A stretch of 64,000 nt of DNA from an uncultured Bacteroidales bacterium. GTDB lineage: Bacteria; Bacteroidota; Bacteroidia; Bacteroidales; Muribaculaceae. Below, one piece after another: positions 27,247 through 35,359 of the stretch. The translations under genes and the position numbers were made by a program. Position 1 is the stretch's first letter. Each line of letters opens with the position of its first letter. Location: the NCBI GenBank assembly GCA_902777835.1, contig CACYVC010000011.1, positions 141,448-205,447 of the forward strand, in the 5' to 3' direction. Below the pieces are notes generated by a model, which was given only the letters and a program-made list of their open reading frames with translations, did no database searches and was not told the DNA's origin.

Positions 27247-27282
27247 AACATTGCTTGAGTTCTTTCAAGCAATGTTTTTTCA
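27247..27282 (+). terminator. terminator after fabD
   Basis: AACATTGCTTGA (27247-27258) pairs perfectly with TCAAGCAATGTT (27265-27276), followed by a T-tract. Confidence 0.9.
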
Positions 27283-27298
27283 TTATTTAATAGTCTAT

Positions 27299-27331
27299 AT
27301 TGGTAAGGGATAATAAAATTCACTAATTTTG
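27299..27331 (+). promoter_or_regulatory. candidate promoter of the Ca/Na antiporter gene
   Basis: ATTG (27299-27302), 21 bases, TAATTTTG (27324-27331), close to consensus. The leader would be about 17 bases before ATG 27354. Confidence 0.6.
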
Positions 27332-27353
27332 CAGCCAATTAAAAGAGATTATA

Positions 27354-28328
27354 ATGGACTATCTATTTTTCTTCTTAGGATTAGGACTGCTGCTGCTTGG
27401 CGCCAACTATCTTGTTGACTCAGCAGTGGCGATTGCGCAACGCGCAAAAATATCAAACTTCATCATTGGTCTTACAATTGTGGGCATCGGAACCTCAGCG
27501 CCAGAGTTGTTTGTCTCCATCCAGAGTGCACTCACTGGTCACGGTGACATAGCAATGGGTAATGTATTAGGCTCCAATATCGCCAACGTGTTCCTTATTC
27601 TGGGTGTAACGGCAACGATTTTGCCGTTTGCCATCGACAAGTTGCAAAGACGGCGCGACATTCCATTTGGCATTGCTACAGCACTGCTAGTTCTACTGCT
27701 TGCTAACGACAACTTTATTCCTGGCATCTCCGATAACTTCTTGTCGAGACTCGACGGCATATTCCTGCTTATTGTGTTTGTAGTTTATATGGCGTTCGTT
27801 ATCCTAAGAAAGGGAAAAGACCCGACACAGGCACTTGCCGAGGCCGACGAAGAGACCAAGTCGCAACTCGCTGAAAAAAATGTGATACTGCTATGGGCGA
27901 TTGCAGCCGCATCACTAGCAGCACTGCTCTGGGGAGGAAATATGTTCCTCGACTCGGCTAAGAATCTAGCTGCCGCATGGGGCATGAGCGAGGCGGTGAT
28001 TTCTATAACAATAGTTGCCGTGGGCACTTCGCTGCCTGAGCTCATCACTGCCATTATCGCCGCTTGCAAGAAGAATCCACAGCTAGCCCTAGGCAATGTC
28101 ATTGGCTCTAACGTATTCAACCTATTGATGATACTGGGAGTGTCATCAACAATCCACCCCTACTTTCTCACCTCAATCAACATCGTTGACTATCTGATGG
28201 CACTATTCGCCGCCATTTGTGTCTTCATCACCATCTTCACCTTTGGAAAGAAAAAATTCGATCGCATCGAAGGTGTCATTTTCATACTTATTTATATTGG
28301 CTATACTGTTTATCTCTTGATGCGATAA
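27354..28328 (+). CDS. yrbG: calcium/sodium antiporter (CaCA family, YrbG-like)
   Basis: The 324-residue inner-membrane protein has two homologous halves of about five helices. Each half carries the CaCA alpha-repeat signature: GTSAPELFVSIQSALTG with GNVLGSNIANV in the first, and GTSLPELITAIIAACKK with GNVIGSNVFNL in the second. Such antiporters exchange Ca2+ (or K+) with Na+. A loop rich in acidic residues separates the halves (AEADEETKSQLAEKN). Monocistronic, with a terminator at 28347. Confidence 0.92.
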   Translation: MDYLFFFLGLGLLLLGANYLVDSAVAIAQRAKISNFIIGLTIVGIGTSAPELFVSIQSALTGHGDIAMGNVLGSNIANVFLILGVTATILPFAIDKLQRRRDIPFGIATALLVLLLANDNFIPGISDNFLSRLDGIFLLIVFVVYMAFVILRKGKDPTQALAEADEETKSQLAEKNVILLWAIAAASLAALLWGGNMFLDSAKNLAAAWGMSEAVISITIVAVGTSLPELITAIIAACKKNPQLALGNVIGSNVFNLLMILGVSSTIHPYFLTSINIVDYLMALFAAICVFITIFTFGKKKFDRIEGVIFILIYIGYTVYLLMR

Positions 28329-28346
28329 ATAAAAAAGAATACAACA

Positions 28347-28381
28347 AAGGCACCATTGAGCAAGAATGGTGCCTTATCTTT
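28347..28381 (+). terminator. terminator after the Ca/Na antiporter
   Basis: AAGGCACCATT (28347-28357) pairs with AATGGTGCCTT (28365-28375), followed by ATCTTTTT. It lies between convergent genes. Confidence 0.88.
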
Positions 28382-28394
28382 TTACTAGTTTTCT

Positions 28395-29657
28395 TTATCG
28401 TCCCGAATAGATAATCCCGAATCCTACGAAGTGGTCGTAGCGCTCGCCGAAGGGGCGGTCATAAACTTTAATAAGGTATTCATTTGAAGTCTGGTACTTA
28501 TCACCTTCTATCATGCCAGTCTGCCCTACTCCGCTGCCGTCTGGCACCCATAGATACTGGTAGTTGTAGGCTCCTTGCTTGAGCAGGATGTCGCAATTAT
28601 AGGTGCCATAATTCGGGTCATAGCGCATCAGGCACTGCTCAGGCGGCATTCCCAGCGTGAACTCGCCCTGCACGAAGAGGTTGCCGCCTTCTAATCGCTC
28701 GCCAGTGTAGAGATTGAAATGGGTGACGATATAGTCGCTCTCAACCATCGAGTCGTAGGCACCCGACGTCCTGATAGTGAAATGCCCATATTGAGTCTTG
28801 TCGTAGAGATACTGCCCGTCAACACGTGGTTCATTGCGATAGAGAGTAGCGTGATAATAAGGCTCAAAATACTGTATCTTTTCCACGCCCATGTTCATCG
28901 AGTTGATGTTCACCATCTCGATGCGGCGATACTCATTGCCAGCAGGAAAGATGAGGTCACGGTTATGCTCAAAGGTCACCTGGTTTCCGCTCACCATCAT
29001 TGGTTTAGTTACCATCACCTCGTTGTCGGGACGCGAGTTCTGTGACACGATTATCCCAAGTTCGTTATACGGGTCACTAATGCGCTCGCCGCCCTTGGTG
29101 GTGACAACAAAATTCACCTGCTGATTATGGGCATTGTAATCTACATCGGTATTGGTAAGTACTTCGGCATAGACTCCCATAGTGTTCTCACACACCGAAA
29201 AACGAGTCTGGAACAGCACATCGTCGGGATCGTCCTGACGATAGACCTTGAGCACATAGTTGCCGCTTTTGGTGATGATAAAGTCATTGTTTGGAATACA
29301 AAAGTCGTAGTTGAAATAATGCACAAAAGTCGCCTCGCTGGGTTTATAGTCCTCGATGTCTGCCTGATTAAAACCGTCAACATATTCGCTCTCAACCAAC
29401 TGCGACGGCTGCCAATTTGCATTACAATGGGTGACGCTGTAGCGCAGATACTGAATGTCAAGGTCGAGATAGTCGAAGTTCACATTGAGAACATCGTCGC
29501 TGCCAAGCACATAGATTGGAGGAAAGTACATATTGCTTAAAGGAGCGATTTTAACCGACTTAACATTTGGGTCAAAGATGTGTACTTGAGTGTCCTCTGC
29601 AACCATTCTAGTCACAGCTACGAGGCACATTATAATAAAAAAAAGATATTTCTTCAT
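28395..29657 (-). CDS. type IX secretion system plug protein (DUF5103)
   Basis: The 420-residue secreted protein has a signal peptide (MKKYLFFIIMCLVAVTRMVAE). The start is taken at 29657, because the frame extends upstream through low-complexity sequence that overlaps the divergent promoter. The N-terminal domain has IFDPNVKSVKIAPLSNMYFPPIYVLGSDDVLNVNFDYL. The central segment includes HFNYDFCIPNNDFIITKSGNY, LIFPAGNEYRRIEMVN, and a C-terminal YLIKVYDRPFGERYDHFVGFG. This is the DUF5103 layout, described as the plug that closes the T9SS outer-membrane channel. Its presence agrees with the several T9SS-type tails in this window. No other T9SS genes are adjacent. Confidence 0.82.
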   Translation of the reverse strand: MKKYLFFIIMCLVAVTRMVAEDTQVHIFDPNVKSVKIAPLSNMYFPPIYVLGSDDVLNVNFDYLDLDIQYLRYSVTHCNANWQPSQLVESEYVDGFNQADIEDYKPSEATFVHYFNYDFCIPNNDFIITKSGNYVLKVYRQDDPDDVLFQTRFSVCENTMGVYAEVLTNTDVDYNAHNQQVNFVVTTKGGERISDPYNELGIIVSQNSRPDNEVMVTKPMMVSGNQVTFEHNRDLIFPAGNEYRRIEMVNINSMNMGVEKIQYFEPYYHATLYRNEPRVDGQYLYDKTQYGHFTIRTSGAYDSMVESDYIVTHFNLYTGERLEGGNLFVQGEFTLGMPPEQCLMRYDPNYGTYNCDILLKQGAYNYQYLWVPDGSGVGQTGMIEGDKYQTSNEYLIKVYDRPFGERYDHFVGFGIIYSGR

Positions 29658-29681
29658 AATCGTCATGAATTTGAATTTTGA

Positions 29682-29689
29682 CAAAGATA
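29682..29689 (-). promoter_or_regulatory. candidate -7 box of the T9SS plug gene
   Basis: Minus-strand TATCTTTG, 24 bases upstream of the ATG at 29657. Confidence 0.45.
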
Positions 29690-29754
29690 CACATTTTTGG
29701 TTTAAAATGCAGAAATTTTGCAGATAATAATTATTTTTGCAAAAAAATGTGATT

Positions 29755-30216
29755 ATGACAAAGCAAGAGAAATATGAAGAACTGCTGCCACAAGTGGTGG
29801 CAATGATTGAAGGTGAGACTAATGAAGTGAGCGTGATGGCCAATGTATCAGCAATGCTCCATGAGGCTTTTGGATGGTGGTGGACAGGGTTTTACACAGT
29901 AAACGGTGATCGCCTTGAGCTTGGTCCATTCCAAGGACCAATTGCATGCTACCGCATAAAACGTGGACGAGGAGTGTGTGGCACTGCTTGGGACCGTGAC
30001 GAGACAGTAATAGTCCCCGATGTGGAGCAATTCCCTGGCCACATAGCGTGTAGCAGCCTCTCACGCAGCGAAATAGTAGTTCCTGTGCATGACAATAAGA
30101 ATAATGTAGTAGCCGTTCTCGATATCGATAGCAAAGACCTCAACACCTTTGACGAAACCGACAAGACTTATCTCGAAAAACTAGTAAAAGCACTATCAAA
30201 AACCGTCATTTGGTAG
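29755..30216 (+). CDS. msrC: free methionine-(R)-sulfoxide reductase (GAF domain)
   Basis: This 153-residue cytoplasmic enzyme repairs free methionine-R-sulfoxide. The ATG at 29755 gives MTKQEKYEEL; an upstream TTG in the same frame is unlikely to be used. A single GAF domain carries all the family cysteines: GRGVCGTAWDRDETVIVPDV and FPGHIACSSLSRSEIVVPV. WWWTGFYTVNGDRLELGPFQG is also typical. It is divergent from the T9SS plug gene. Confidence 0.92.
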   Translation: MTKQEKYEELLPQVVAMIEGETNEVSVMANVSAMLHEAFGWWWTGFYTVNGDRLELGPFQGPIACYRIKRGRGVCGTAWDRDETVIVPDVEQFPGHIACSSLSRSEIVVPVHDNKNNVVAVLDIDSKDLNTFDETDKTYLEKLVKALSKTVIW

Positions 30217-30254
30217 TAAAAATTTGCTAAAAACATGTTATAAAACATATTTTT

Positions 30255-30286
30255 CTTGGTTAATCCAGGAAAAATAAGTACCTTTG
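30255..30286 (+). promoter_or_regulatory. orphan promoter
   Basis: CTTG (30255-30258), 20 bases, TACCTTTG (30279-30286). It is one mismatch from the consensus. Transcription would begin near 30292 with no annotated gene downstream. Confidence 0.7.
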
Positions 30287-30373
30287 CACCGTGAATTGAT
30301 GAGAATATTTGTAGGGACGAGGCCTGCCTTGTCCGATTTCAGGAAATGTATTACGATTAAAGATCTTTAGAGT

Positions 30374-30493
30374 ATGAAAACAACAAAAAGGGGTATAAAT
30401 CACGGCTTCATACTACCAAATCACGCTTATCACCCCAACGTGGCATTACGAAGCCAGCAACCTAAGGGCTATATAGCATGGCCCGAAAAGTGA
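30374..30493 (+). CDS. possible small protein, 39 residues
   Basis: An ATG at 30374 opens a 39-codon frame ending in TGA: it begins MKTTKRGINHGFILP and ends YIAWPEK. It is basic and has no membrane helix or signal peptide. A 23-codon frame (30299-30370, MRIFVGTRPALSD) precedes it by three bases. Codons such as AGG, CGA, CTA and ATA are frequent for so short a frame, which argues against strong coding selection. No family recognised. Confidence 0.3.
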   Translation: MKTTKRGINHGFILPNHAYHPNVALRSQQPKGYIAWPEK

Positions 30494-30550
30494 GATCATC
30501 AAAATAATGACTTTCACATTTTAGAGAGAAAACAACAGTTTATAATAACG

Positions 30551-30578
30551 GAGGATGCACCCCTTGGGATGCATCCTC
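30551..30578. terminator. strong hairpin between the orphan unit and nfnB
   Basis: GAGGATGCA (30551-30559) pairs with TGCATCCTC (30570-30578); inside it CCC pairs with GGG around a TT loop. There is no long T-run on either side, and it probably serves both convergent units. Confidence 0.7.
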
Positions 30579-30600
30579 AATTTCATTTATCATTAGTTGA

Positions 30601-32058
30601 TTACTCGCCTAGCAGTTGTTTTGCCATGTTTTGGGCAGCACGACGGCCATCGCCCATAGCGAGGATTACAGTGGCACCACCACGCACGATGTCACCACCA
30701 GCATAGAGGTCACCGATATTACTTTGCATAGTCTCCTCATTAACAACGATTGTGTTGCGGCGGCTCACGTCAAGGCCCTCGATTGAGCGAGGCACAAGCT
30801 GGTTGGGTGATACACCTACAGCCACAATAACGATATCAACAGGAATCTCCTCGATAGCGCCCTCAACAGGCACTGGAGAGCGGCGTCCGCTTGCGTCGGG
30901 CTCGCCAAGCTCCATGCGCTGGATGCGCATAGCCTTGATGTGGCCCTTCTCGTCACCGATGTACTCGATGGGGTTGTGCAGAGTCATGAACTCAACGCCC
31001 TCTTCCTTGGCATGTCCAACTTCCTCACGACGTGCAGGCATCTCCTCCTCGCTACGGCGATAGACGAGAATCACGCGCTTAGCACCCATTCGCAGAGCGG
31101 TACGGGTAGAGTCCATAGCGGTGTTGCCACCACCAATCACAGCGATAGTCTCACCATGCATAACAGGAGTGTCGCCACCACGGCCTGCACTCATCAGGTT
31201 GATGCGGGTGAGGTACTCGTTGCTCGACATCACGCCAATAAGGTTCTCTCCGGGGATGTCCATGAATCGTGGGAAACCAGCGCCGGAGCCAACGAACACA
31301 CCCTTGAAACCCTGCTCGTGCAGGTTGTCGTAAGTGATAGTTTTGCCCACCAGCACATCTTTCTCAAATTTCACGCCCATCTTTCGCAGGCCCTCGATTT
31401 CGTAGTCAACGATTGAGTTAGGCAGACGGAACTCAGGAATACCATACTTGAGCACGCCACCAATCTCGTGAAGTGCCTCAAAAACGGTAACATCAAAACC
31501 CTGCTTTGCCATATCGCCGGCAAATGACAATCCCGAAGGGCCACTACCAATAACGGCAACCTTGATGCCATTAGCAGGTTTCATTGGCGGAACCTCCTGC
31601 TCGGTGTTGTTGCGCTGCCAGTCGGCGGCAAAGCGCTCCAGGTAACCGATTGCCACTGCGGGCTGTTTCATCTTCAGACGTATGCACTTGCTCTCGCACT
31701 GTTTCTCTTGTGGACACACACGGCCGCACACTGCGGGCAGTGAGCTAGTCTCCTTGAGGGTAGCGGCAGCCTGTGCAAATTCGCCACGCTCAATGTTCTT
31801 GATAAACTTAGGAATGTTGATACCAACGGGACATCCTGTGACGCACTGTGGATTGGGGCAGTCGAGACAACGGGTTGCCTCAAGCACTGCCTGCTCGGCG
31901 TTGATGCCCTGGTTTACCTCCTCATTACAAGTGATGCGATAGGCTGGGTCGAGCTGAGGCATCTCAACACGGGCTATATTGTTTCTCTCTTTTGCGGTTT
32001 TTGACTTGCGCAATTCCTCGCGCCAAGCCTCGTTGCGAGATTCGTTATAGTTTTCCAT
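30601..32058 (-). CDS. nfnB: NfnB / GltD-type FAD- and Fe-S-containing oxidoreductase large subunit
   Basis: The 485-residue protein has a N-terminal 2[4Fe-4S] cysteine region (CLDCPNPQCVTGCPVGINIP and CGRVCPQEKQCESKC), then a GltD-like fold with two dinucleotide-binding sites: VIGSGPSGLSFAGDMAKQG and AVIGGGNTAMDSTRTALRMG. It ends with YAGGDIVRGGATVILAMGDG. Alone it could be the small subunit of glutamate synthase, but the adjacent NfnA-like gene makes the NADH-dependent ferredoxin:NADP oxidoreductase (NfnAB) more likely. That complex can bifurcate electrons between NADH and ferredoxin. It is 21 bases downstream of nfnA. No glutamate synthase large subunit is nearby. Confidence 0.88.
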   Translation of the reverse strand: MENYNESRNEAWREELRKSKTAKERNNIARVEMPQLDPAYRITCNEEVNQGINAEQAVLEATRCLDCPNPQCVTGCPVGINIPKFIKNIERGEFAQAAATLKETSSLPAVCGRVCPQEKQCESKCIRLKMKQPAVAIGYLERFAADWQRNNTEQEVPPMKPANGIKVAVIGSGPSGLSFAGDMAKQGFDVTVFEALHEIGGVLKYGIPEFRLPNSIVDYEIEGLRKMGVKFEKDVLVGKTITYDNLHEQGFKGVFVGSGAGFPRFMDIPGENLIGVMSSNEYLTRINLMSAGRGGDTPVMHGETIAVIGGGNTAMDSTRTALRMGAKRVILVYRRSEEEMPARREEVGHAKEEGVEFMTLHNPIEYIGDEKGHIKAMRIQRMELGEPDASGRRSPVPVEGAIEEIPVDIVIVAVGVSPNQLVPRSIEGLDVSRRNTIVVNEETMQSNIGDLYAGGDIVRGGATVILAMGDGRRAAQNMAKQLLGE

Positions 32059-32079
32059 TTTTATTGTTTTTTAGCAAGT

Positions 32080-32856
32080 TTACATTTTCAAGCGCATTAA
32101 CAACTCGTCGAAATCAATCTCATGAGCATCGAACTCAGGACCCTCAACACACACAAAGCGGGTCTTTCCACCAACGCTCACACGGCAAGCGCCGCACATG
32201 CCAGTACCGTCAACCATGATAGCATTGAGCGATGCCTCGGTGGGAACCTCATACTTCTTGGTCAATAGCGACACAAATTTCATCATGATAGCGGGACCAA
32301 TGGTCACAACCTTATCAACCTTCTCGCGCTTGATAACCTCCTCTACACCAGCAGTAACAAGGCCCTTTGTGCCATAACTGCCGTCATCGGTCATGATGAT
32401 CACATCGTCGCTCGAAGCGCGAACCTCATCCTCAAGGATAATCAGGTCCTTGGTGCGACCTGCTAGCACGCTAACCACGCGGTTGCCAGCCTCTTTCATT
32501 GCACGGATAATGGGCAGCAATGGAGCTACGCCCACACCACCACCGCAACAAAGCACGGTGCCATAGTTCTCGATGCGGGTGGCCTGGCCCAGAGGGCCAA
32601 CCACGTCGGTCAGGAACTCGCCTGGCTCGAGAGCGCAGATTTTGCGGGTTGAGTCGCCCACGGCTTGAATCACAAGCGTGATAGTGCCTGCTGCTGGGTC
32701 GCTGTCGGCGATTGTCAATGGAATTCTCTCTCCCTTCTCACCACAGCGCACAATCACGAAATGGCCGGCACGGCGAGCTTTTGCAATAAGGGGAGCTTCA
32801 ACAACGAGCTTTGTAACATTCTCGCTGAAACGTTGTTTGCTTACAATCTTATTCAT
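32080..32856 (-). CDS. nfnA: NfnA-type FAD/NAD-binding, [2Fe-2S] subunit
   Basis: The 258-residue protein belongs to the ferredoxin-NADP reductase-like/PyrK family. The N-terminal FAD-binding beta-barrel includes KARRAGHFVIVRCGEKGERIPLTI, the NAD half includes LCCGGGVGVAPLLPIIRAMKEAG, and the C-terminal [2Fe-2S] ligands are in GTGMCGACRVSVGGKTRFVCVEGPEFDAHE. With nfnB it forms the NfnAB (or SudAB-like) heterodimer. A TACCTTTG -7 box lies at 32905-32898 on the minus strand. Confidence 0.9.
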   Translation of the reverse strand: MNKIVSKQRFSENVTKLVVEAPLIAKARRAGHFVIVRCGEKGERIPLTIADSDPAAGTITLVIQAVGDSTRKICALEPGEFLTDVVGPLGQATRIENYGTVLCCGGGVGVAPLLPIIRAMKEAGNRVVSVLAGRTKDLIILEDEVRASSDDVIIMTDDGSYGTKGLVTAGVEEVIKREKVDKVVTIGPAIMMKFVSLLTKKYEVPTEASLNAIMVDGTGMCGACRVSVGGKTRFVCVEGPEFDAHEIDFDELLMRLKM

Positions 32857-32897
32857 TGGTTATAGTTAATGTGAATTAGTTTTTTAATTTGAACGTG

Positions 32898-32905
32898 CAA
32901 AGGTA
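32898..32905 (-). promoter_or_regulatory. candidate nfnAB -7 box
   Basis: Minus-strand TACCTTTG, about 42 bases upstream of the nfnA ATG. The -33 region is poor. Confidence 0.5.
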
Positions 32906-33032
32906 AGGAGAATTTCTGAAATAAGACACTTATTACCACTAAACTTTTCAACAATTGCTTAATAATAGACAAGTTTCTTAAACCATAACCACATTACTTG
33001 CACAACGTGCATAAAAACAATTAAAGACAGAA

Positions 33033-35252
33033 CTAATGAGTGGTGCGTTGCACATCCTTCACACCTTTAAGGTTCTTGATTTTCTTTATTAGCATGTCTA
33101 GGTTGTCAAGACTGTTGATGCCTATTACGAGATATCCCTCAAAGATGCCTCCCATACTGTTGATTGACACACTACGCAGCACTGTGTCGCCCTCCTTATT
33201 GATGAGAGAGGTTATGTTCGACACTATGCCAATGTCGTCATTACCCACCACCTTAAGCGTTGCTGCAAACTGCTTACCCATCTTGCCACTCCATTGCGAA
33301 CGGATAATGCGGTAAGGATACTTTGCAAGAAGGTGCTTCACATTCCCACAATCACGGCGATGCACCTTGATAGCTCCATCACTAGCGATAAATCCCACAA
33401 TAGGGTCACCATAGATTGGATTACAGCATCGCGATAACTTATAATTGATGCCCCTCACATTGTTGCCAATCACGAGAATGTCGTCGTTGCCACGGTTCTC
33501 CTCTTCTTCCTTACTTTGAAGCACAAAATTCTCGGCAGCTTCTCGTGGCTTCGTCACTTCTTGCTGCTTAGCCCTATAGTCAAGCACTTCTTCAACAAGA
33601 GTAGCAATATCGATTTTCCCATCATCAATATCAGCATAGAAGTCAGTAGCGAGCTTATAACCCTTCTTACTGATAAATCGGTTCATCATTGCCTCTTCAA
33701 TCTCAATCTTTCGGTTTTTGAAGCGGCGCTGCAAGAGTTCGCGGCCCATCTCGGCCTTCTTAGACTGCGCCTCATTCAGCGCCAGCCTAATCTTATTGCG
33801 GGCTTTGCTGGTGACCACGAAGTTTAGCCAATCGACACGCGGCACCTGAGTTGATGAAGTGATTATCTCTACAGTGTCGCCGCTGTGCAATTTATAATTG
33901 ATTTTCTGGTTCTTCCCATCAATCTTTGCACCCGTGCACTGGCACCCCAACCGCGAGTGAATGCGAAAAGCGAAATCGAGCACCGTTGCTCCCTTAGGCA
34001 ACTGGAACACATCACCACGAGGTGTGAATACAAAAACCTCATCCTCATAAAGATTGGCGTGCATGTCACGAATAAGGTCCATACGGTTTTTGCTCCCCTC
34101 CTCAAGCACTTCGCGCACGTTTTGCATCCACCGGTCTATTCCGCCACCATCAGCCTTTACTCCTTTGTATCGCCAGTGTGCGGCAAGACCCATTTCTGCA
34201 ACTTCGTCCATGCGTTCGGTGCGAATCTGCACTTCCACCCACTTGTCATCCTTGCCTTTAAAAGTGCCGTGGAGCGACTCGTAACCGTTGCTCTTGGGCA
34301 TAGTAATCCAATCGCGCAGTCGTGTGGGATTAGCCTGATAAATATCGCCAACAAGAGAATAGGTGTACCAGCAGTCACGTTTCTCATATTCGCGCGGAGT
34401 GTCAATGATAATGCGAATGGCAAAGAGGTCATAAATGTCATTCATCTCCACCTTTTTGGTCCTCACCTTGTTCCAGATTGAGTTAATCGATTTGGTACGT
34501 CCCTTCACATGACACTTGATGTGCTCGCGCTCAAGAACTTTTTTGATGGGAGCGGTGAACTCCTCAATATATTTGTCGCGCGCCGCTTTTGTCTCGTTGA
34601 GAAATGCGGCAATCTTGTTATACACATCACGCTGCAAGTATTTGAGCGACAGGTCTTCAAGTTCGGTCTTGATTTGATACAGTCCCAATTTGTGGGCGAG
34701 TGGCGCGTAGAGGTAGCGTGATTCAAGCGATATGTCGCGCACAAATTTCTCATCCTCATGATTGTTGATATAGCTCATGAGACCCCTGCGGTCAGCAATC
34801 ATAATCATCACCACACGAATGTCTTGAGCAAGAGTCACAAGCAGTTTGCGGAAATTATCATCCTCAACTGCCGACTGCTTTTTATATATTTTTGAAATAT
34901 TTATAAGACCATGCACCAACTTTGCCACATCGTTGCCAAACATTTCGGTTATCTCTTTCTCTGAGATGTGTCCCAAACGGCATAGGTGATATACAAGAAT
35001 TGCTATCGTCATATTGCGGTCGGGAGCGATGTTGTCATGAAGAAGCTCGGCTGTACGCAGTGTTCTGATTACAGGGTTAATGCCATACTTATCGCGACGG
35101 TAAACACCGTCCTTGACACCACTGGCTATTACCTTCTGCAAATAGCGCACATCATCGATGCTCATCTCATCGCGCAAATTAGTCCACAATTTGCGTATCG
35201 ATTGAAACAACATTGCTCGCTCGTGAGCATTAAAAAAACTCGTTTCTGTCAT
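33033..35252 (-). CDS. relA: RelA-type (p)ppGpp synthetase with degenerate HD domain
   Basis: The start is ATG 35252 (MTETSFFNAHERAMLF), because the upstream extension is basic, repetitive and has no family similarity. The 739-residue RSH protein has an N-terminal HD-type region, a synthetase domain, TGS and a C-terminal ACT. The synthetase has YDLFAIRIIIDTP, TMPKSNGYESLHGTFKG and VEVQIRTERMDEVAEMGLAAHWRYKG. In the hydrolase region the HDxxED motif reads YHLCRLGH, so hydrolysis is probably lost. TGS is near VFVFTPRGDVFQLPKGATVLDFAF. It therefore makes (p)ppGpp in the stringent response, and a separate SpoT-type enzyme is expected elsewhere in the genome. It is divergent from the DUF4301 gene. 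Confidence 0.9.
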   Translation of the reverse strand: MTETSFFNAHERAMLFQSIRKLWTNLRDEMSIDDVRYLQKVIASGVKDGVYRRDKYGINPVIRTLRTAELLHDNIAPDRNMTIAILVYHLCRLGHISEKEITEMFGNDVAKLVHGLINISKIYKKQSAVEDDNFRKLLVTLAQDIRVVMIMIADRRGLMSYINNHEDEKFVRDISLESRYLYAPLAHKLGLYQIKTELEDLSLKYLQRDVYNKIAAFLNETKAARDKYIEEFTAPIKKVLEREHIKCHVKGRTKSINSIWNKVRTKKVEMNDIYDLFAIRIIIDTPREYEKRDCWYTYSLVGDIYQANPTRLRDWITMPKSNGYESLHGTFKGKDDKWVEVQIRTERMDEVAEMGLAAHWRYKGVKADGGGIDRWMQNVREVLEEGSKNRMDLIRDMHANLYEDEVFVFTPRGDVFQLPKGATVLDFAFRIHSRLGCQCTGAKIDGKNQKINYKLHSGDTVEIITSSTQVPRVDWLNFVVTSKARNKIRLALNEAQSKKAEMGRELLQRRFKNRKIEIEEAMMNRFISKKGYKLATDFYADIDDGKIDIATLVEEVLDYRAKQQEVTKPREAAENFVLQSKEEEENRGNDDILVIGNNVRGINYKLSRCCNPIYGDPIVGFIASDGAIKVHRRDCGNVKHLLAKYPYRIIRSQWSGKMGKQFAATLKVVGNDDIGIVSNITSLINKEGDTVLRSVSINSMGGIFEGYLVIGINSLDNLDMLIKKIKNLKGVKDVQRTTH

Positions 35253-35359
35253 TTTTTTTATCTTTTGAACAAAAAAATCACCCAAAATTAATTTTTTCTT
35301 AGTAACTTTACAAATTAATTCCATATTATTAGCAAATAATCACAAAAAACATATAGGCC

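Larger units (their letters stand above)
30292..30580 (+). ncRNA. candidate small RNA or small-ORF transcript
   Basis: The promoter at 30255-30286 and the hairpin at 30551-30578 bound a transcript of about 290 bases. It contains GGGGTATAA/TTATCACCCC and GGCTTC/GAAGCC pairs that overlap each other, as in alternative folds or a pseudoknot. I could not match it to a known RNA class. It may instead be an mRNA for the small ORF at 30374. Confidence 0.4.
30217..30600. other. 384-bp gap holding an orphan transcription unit
   Basis: Between msrC and nfnB there is a full promoter (30255-30286), a compact GGAC/GTCC hairpin (30315-30334), two tiny ORFs, two nearby copies of an AAATCACG-type direct repeat, and a strong hairpin at 30551-30578. 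No neighbouring gene on the plus strand is served by the promoter. Confidence 0.6.

Noticed and set aside
29658-29843. Upstream extension of the T9SS plug gene
   Set aside because: The extra residues are low-complexity, overlap the divergent msrC start and promoter boxes, and precede a normal signal peptide.
30601-32058. Glutamate synthase small subunit (gltD) in its own right
   Set aside because: The adjacent NfnA-like subunit and the lack of a large subunit make NfnB more likely, although the fold is shared.
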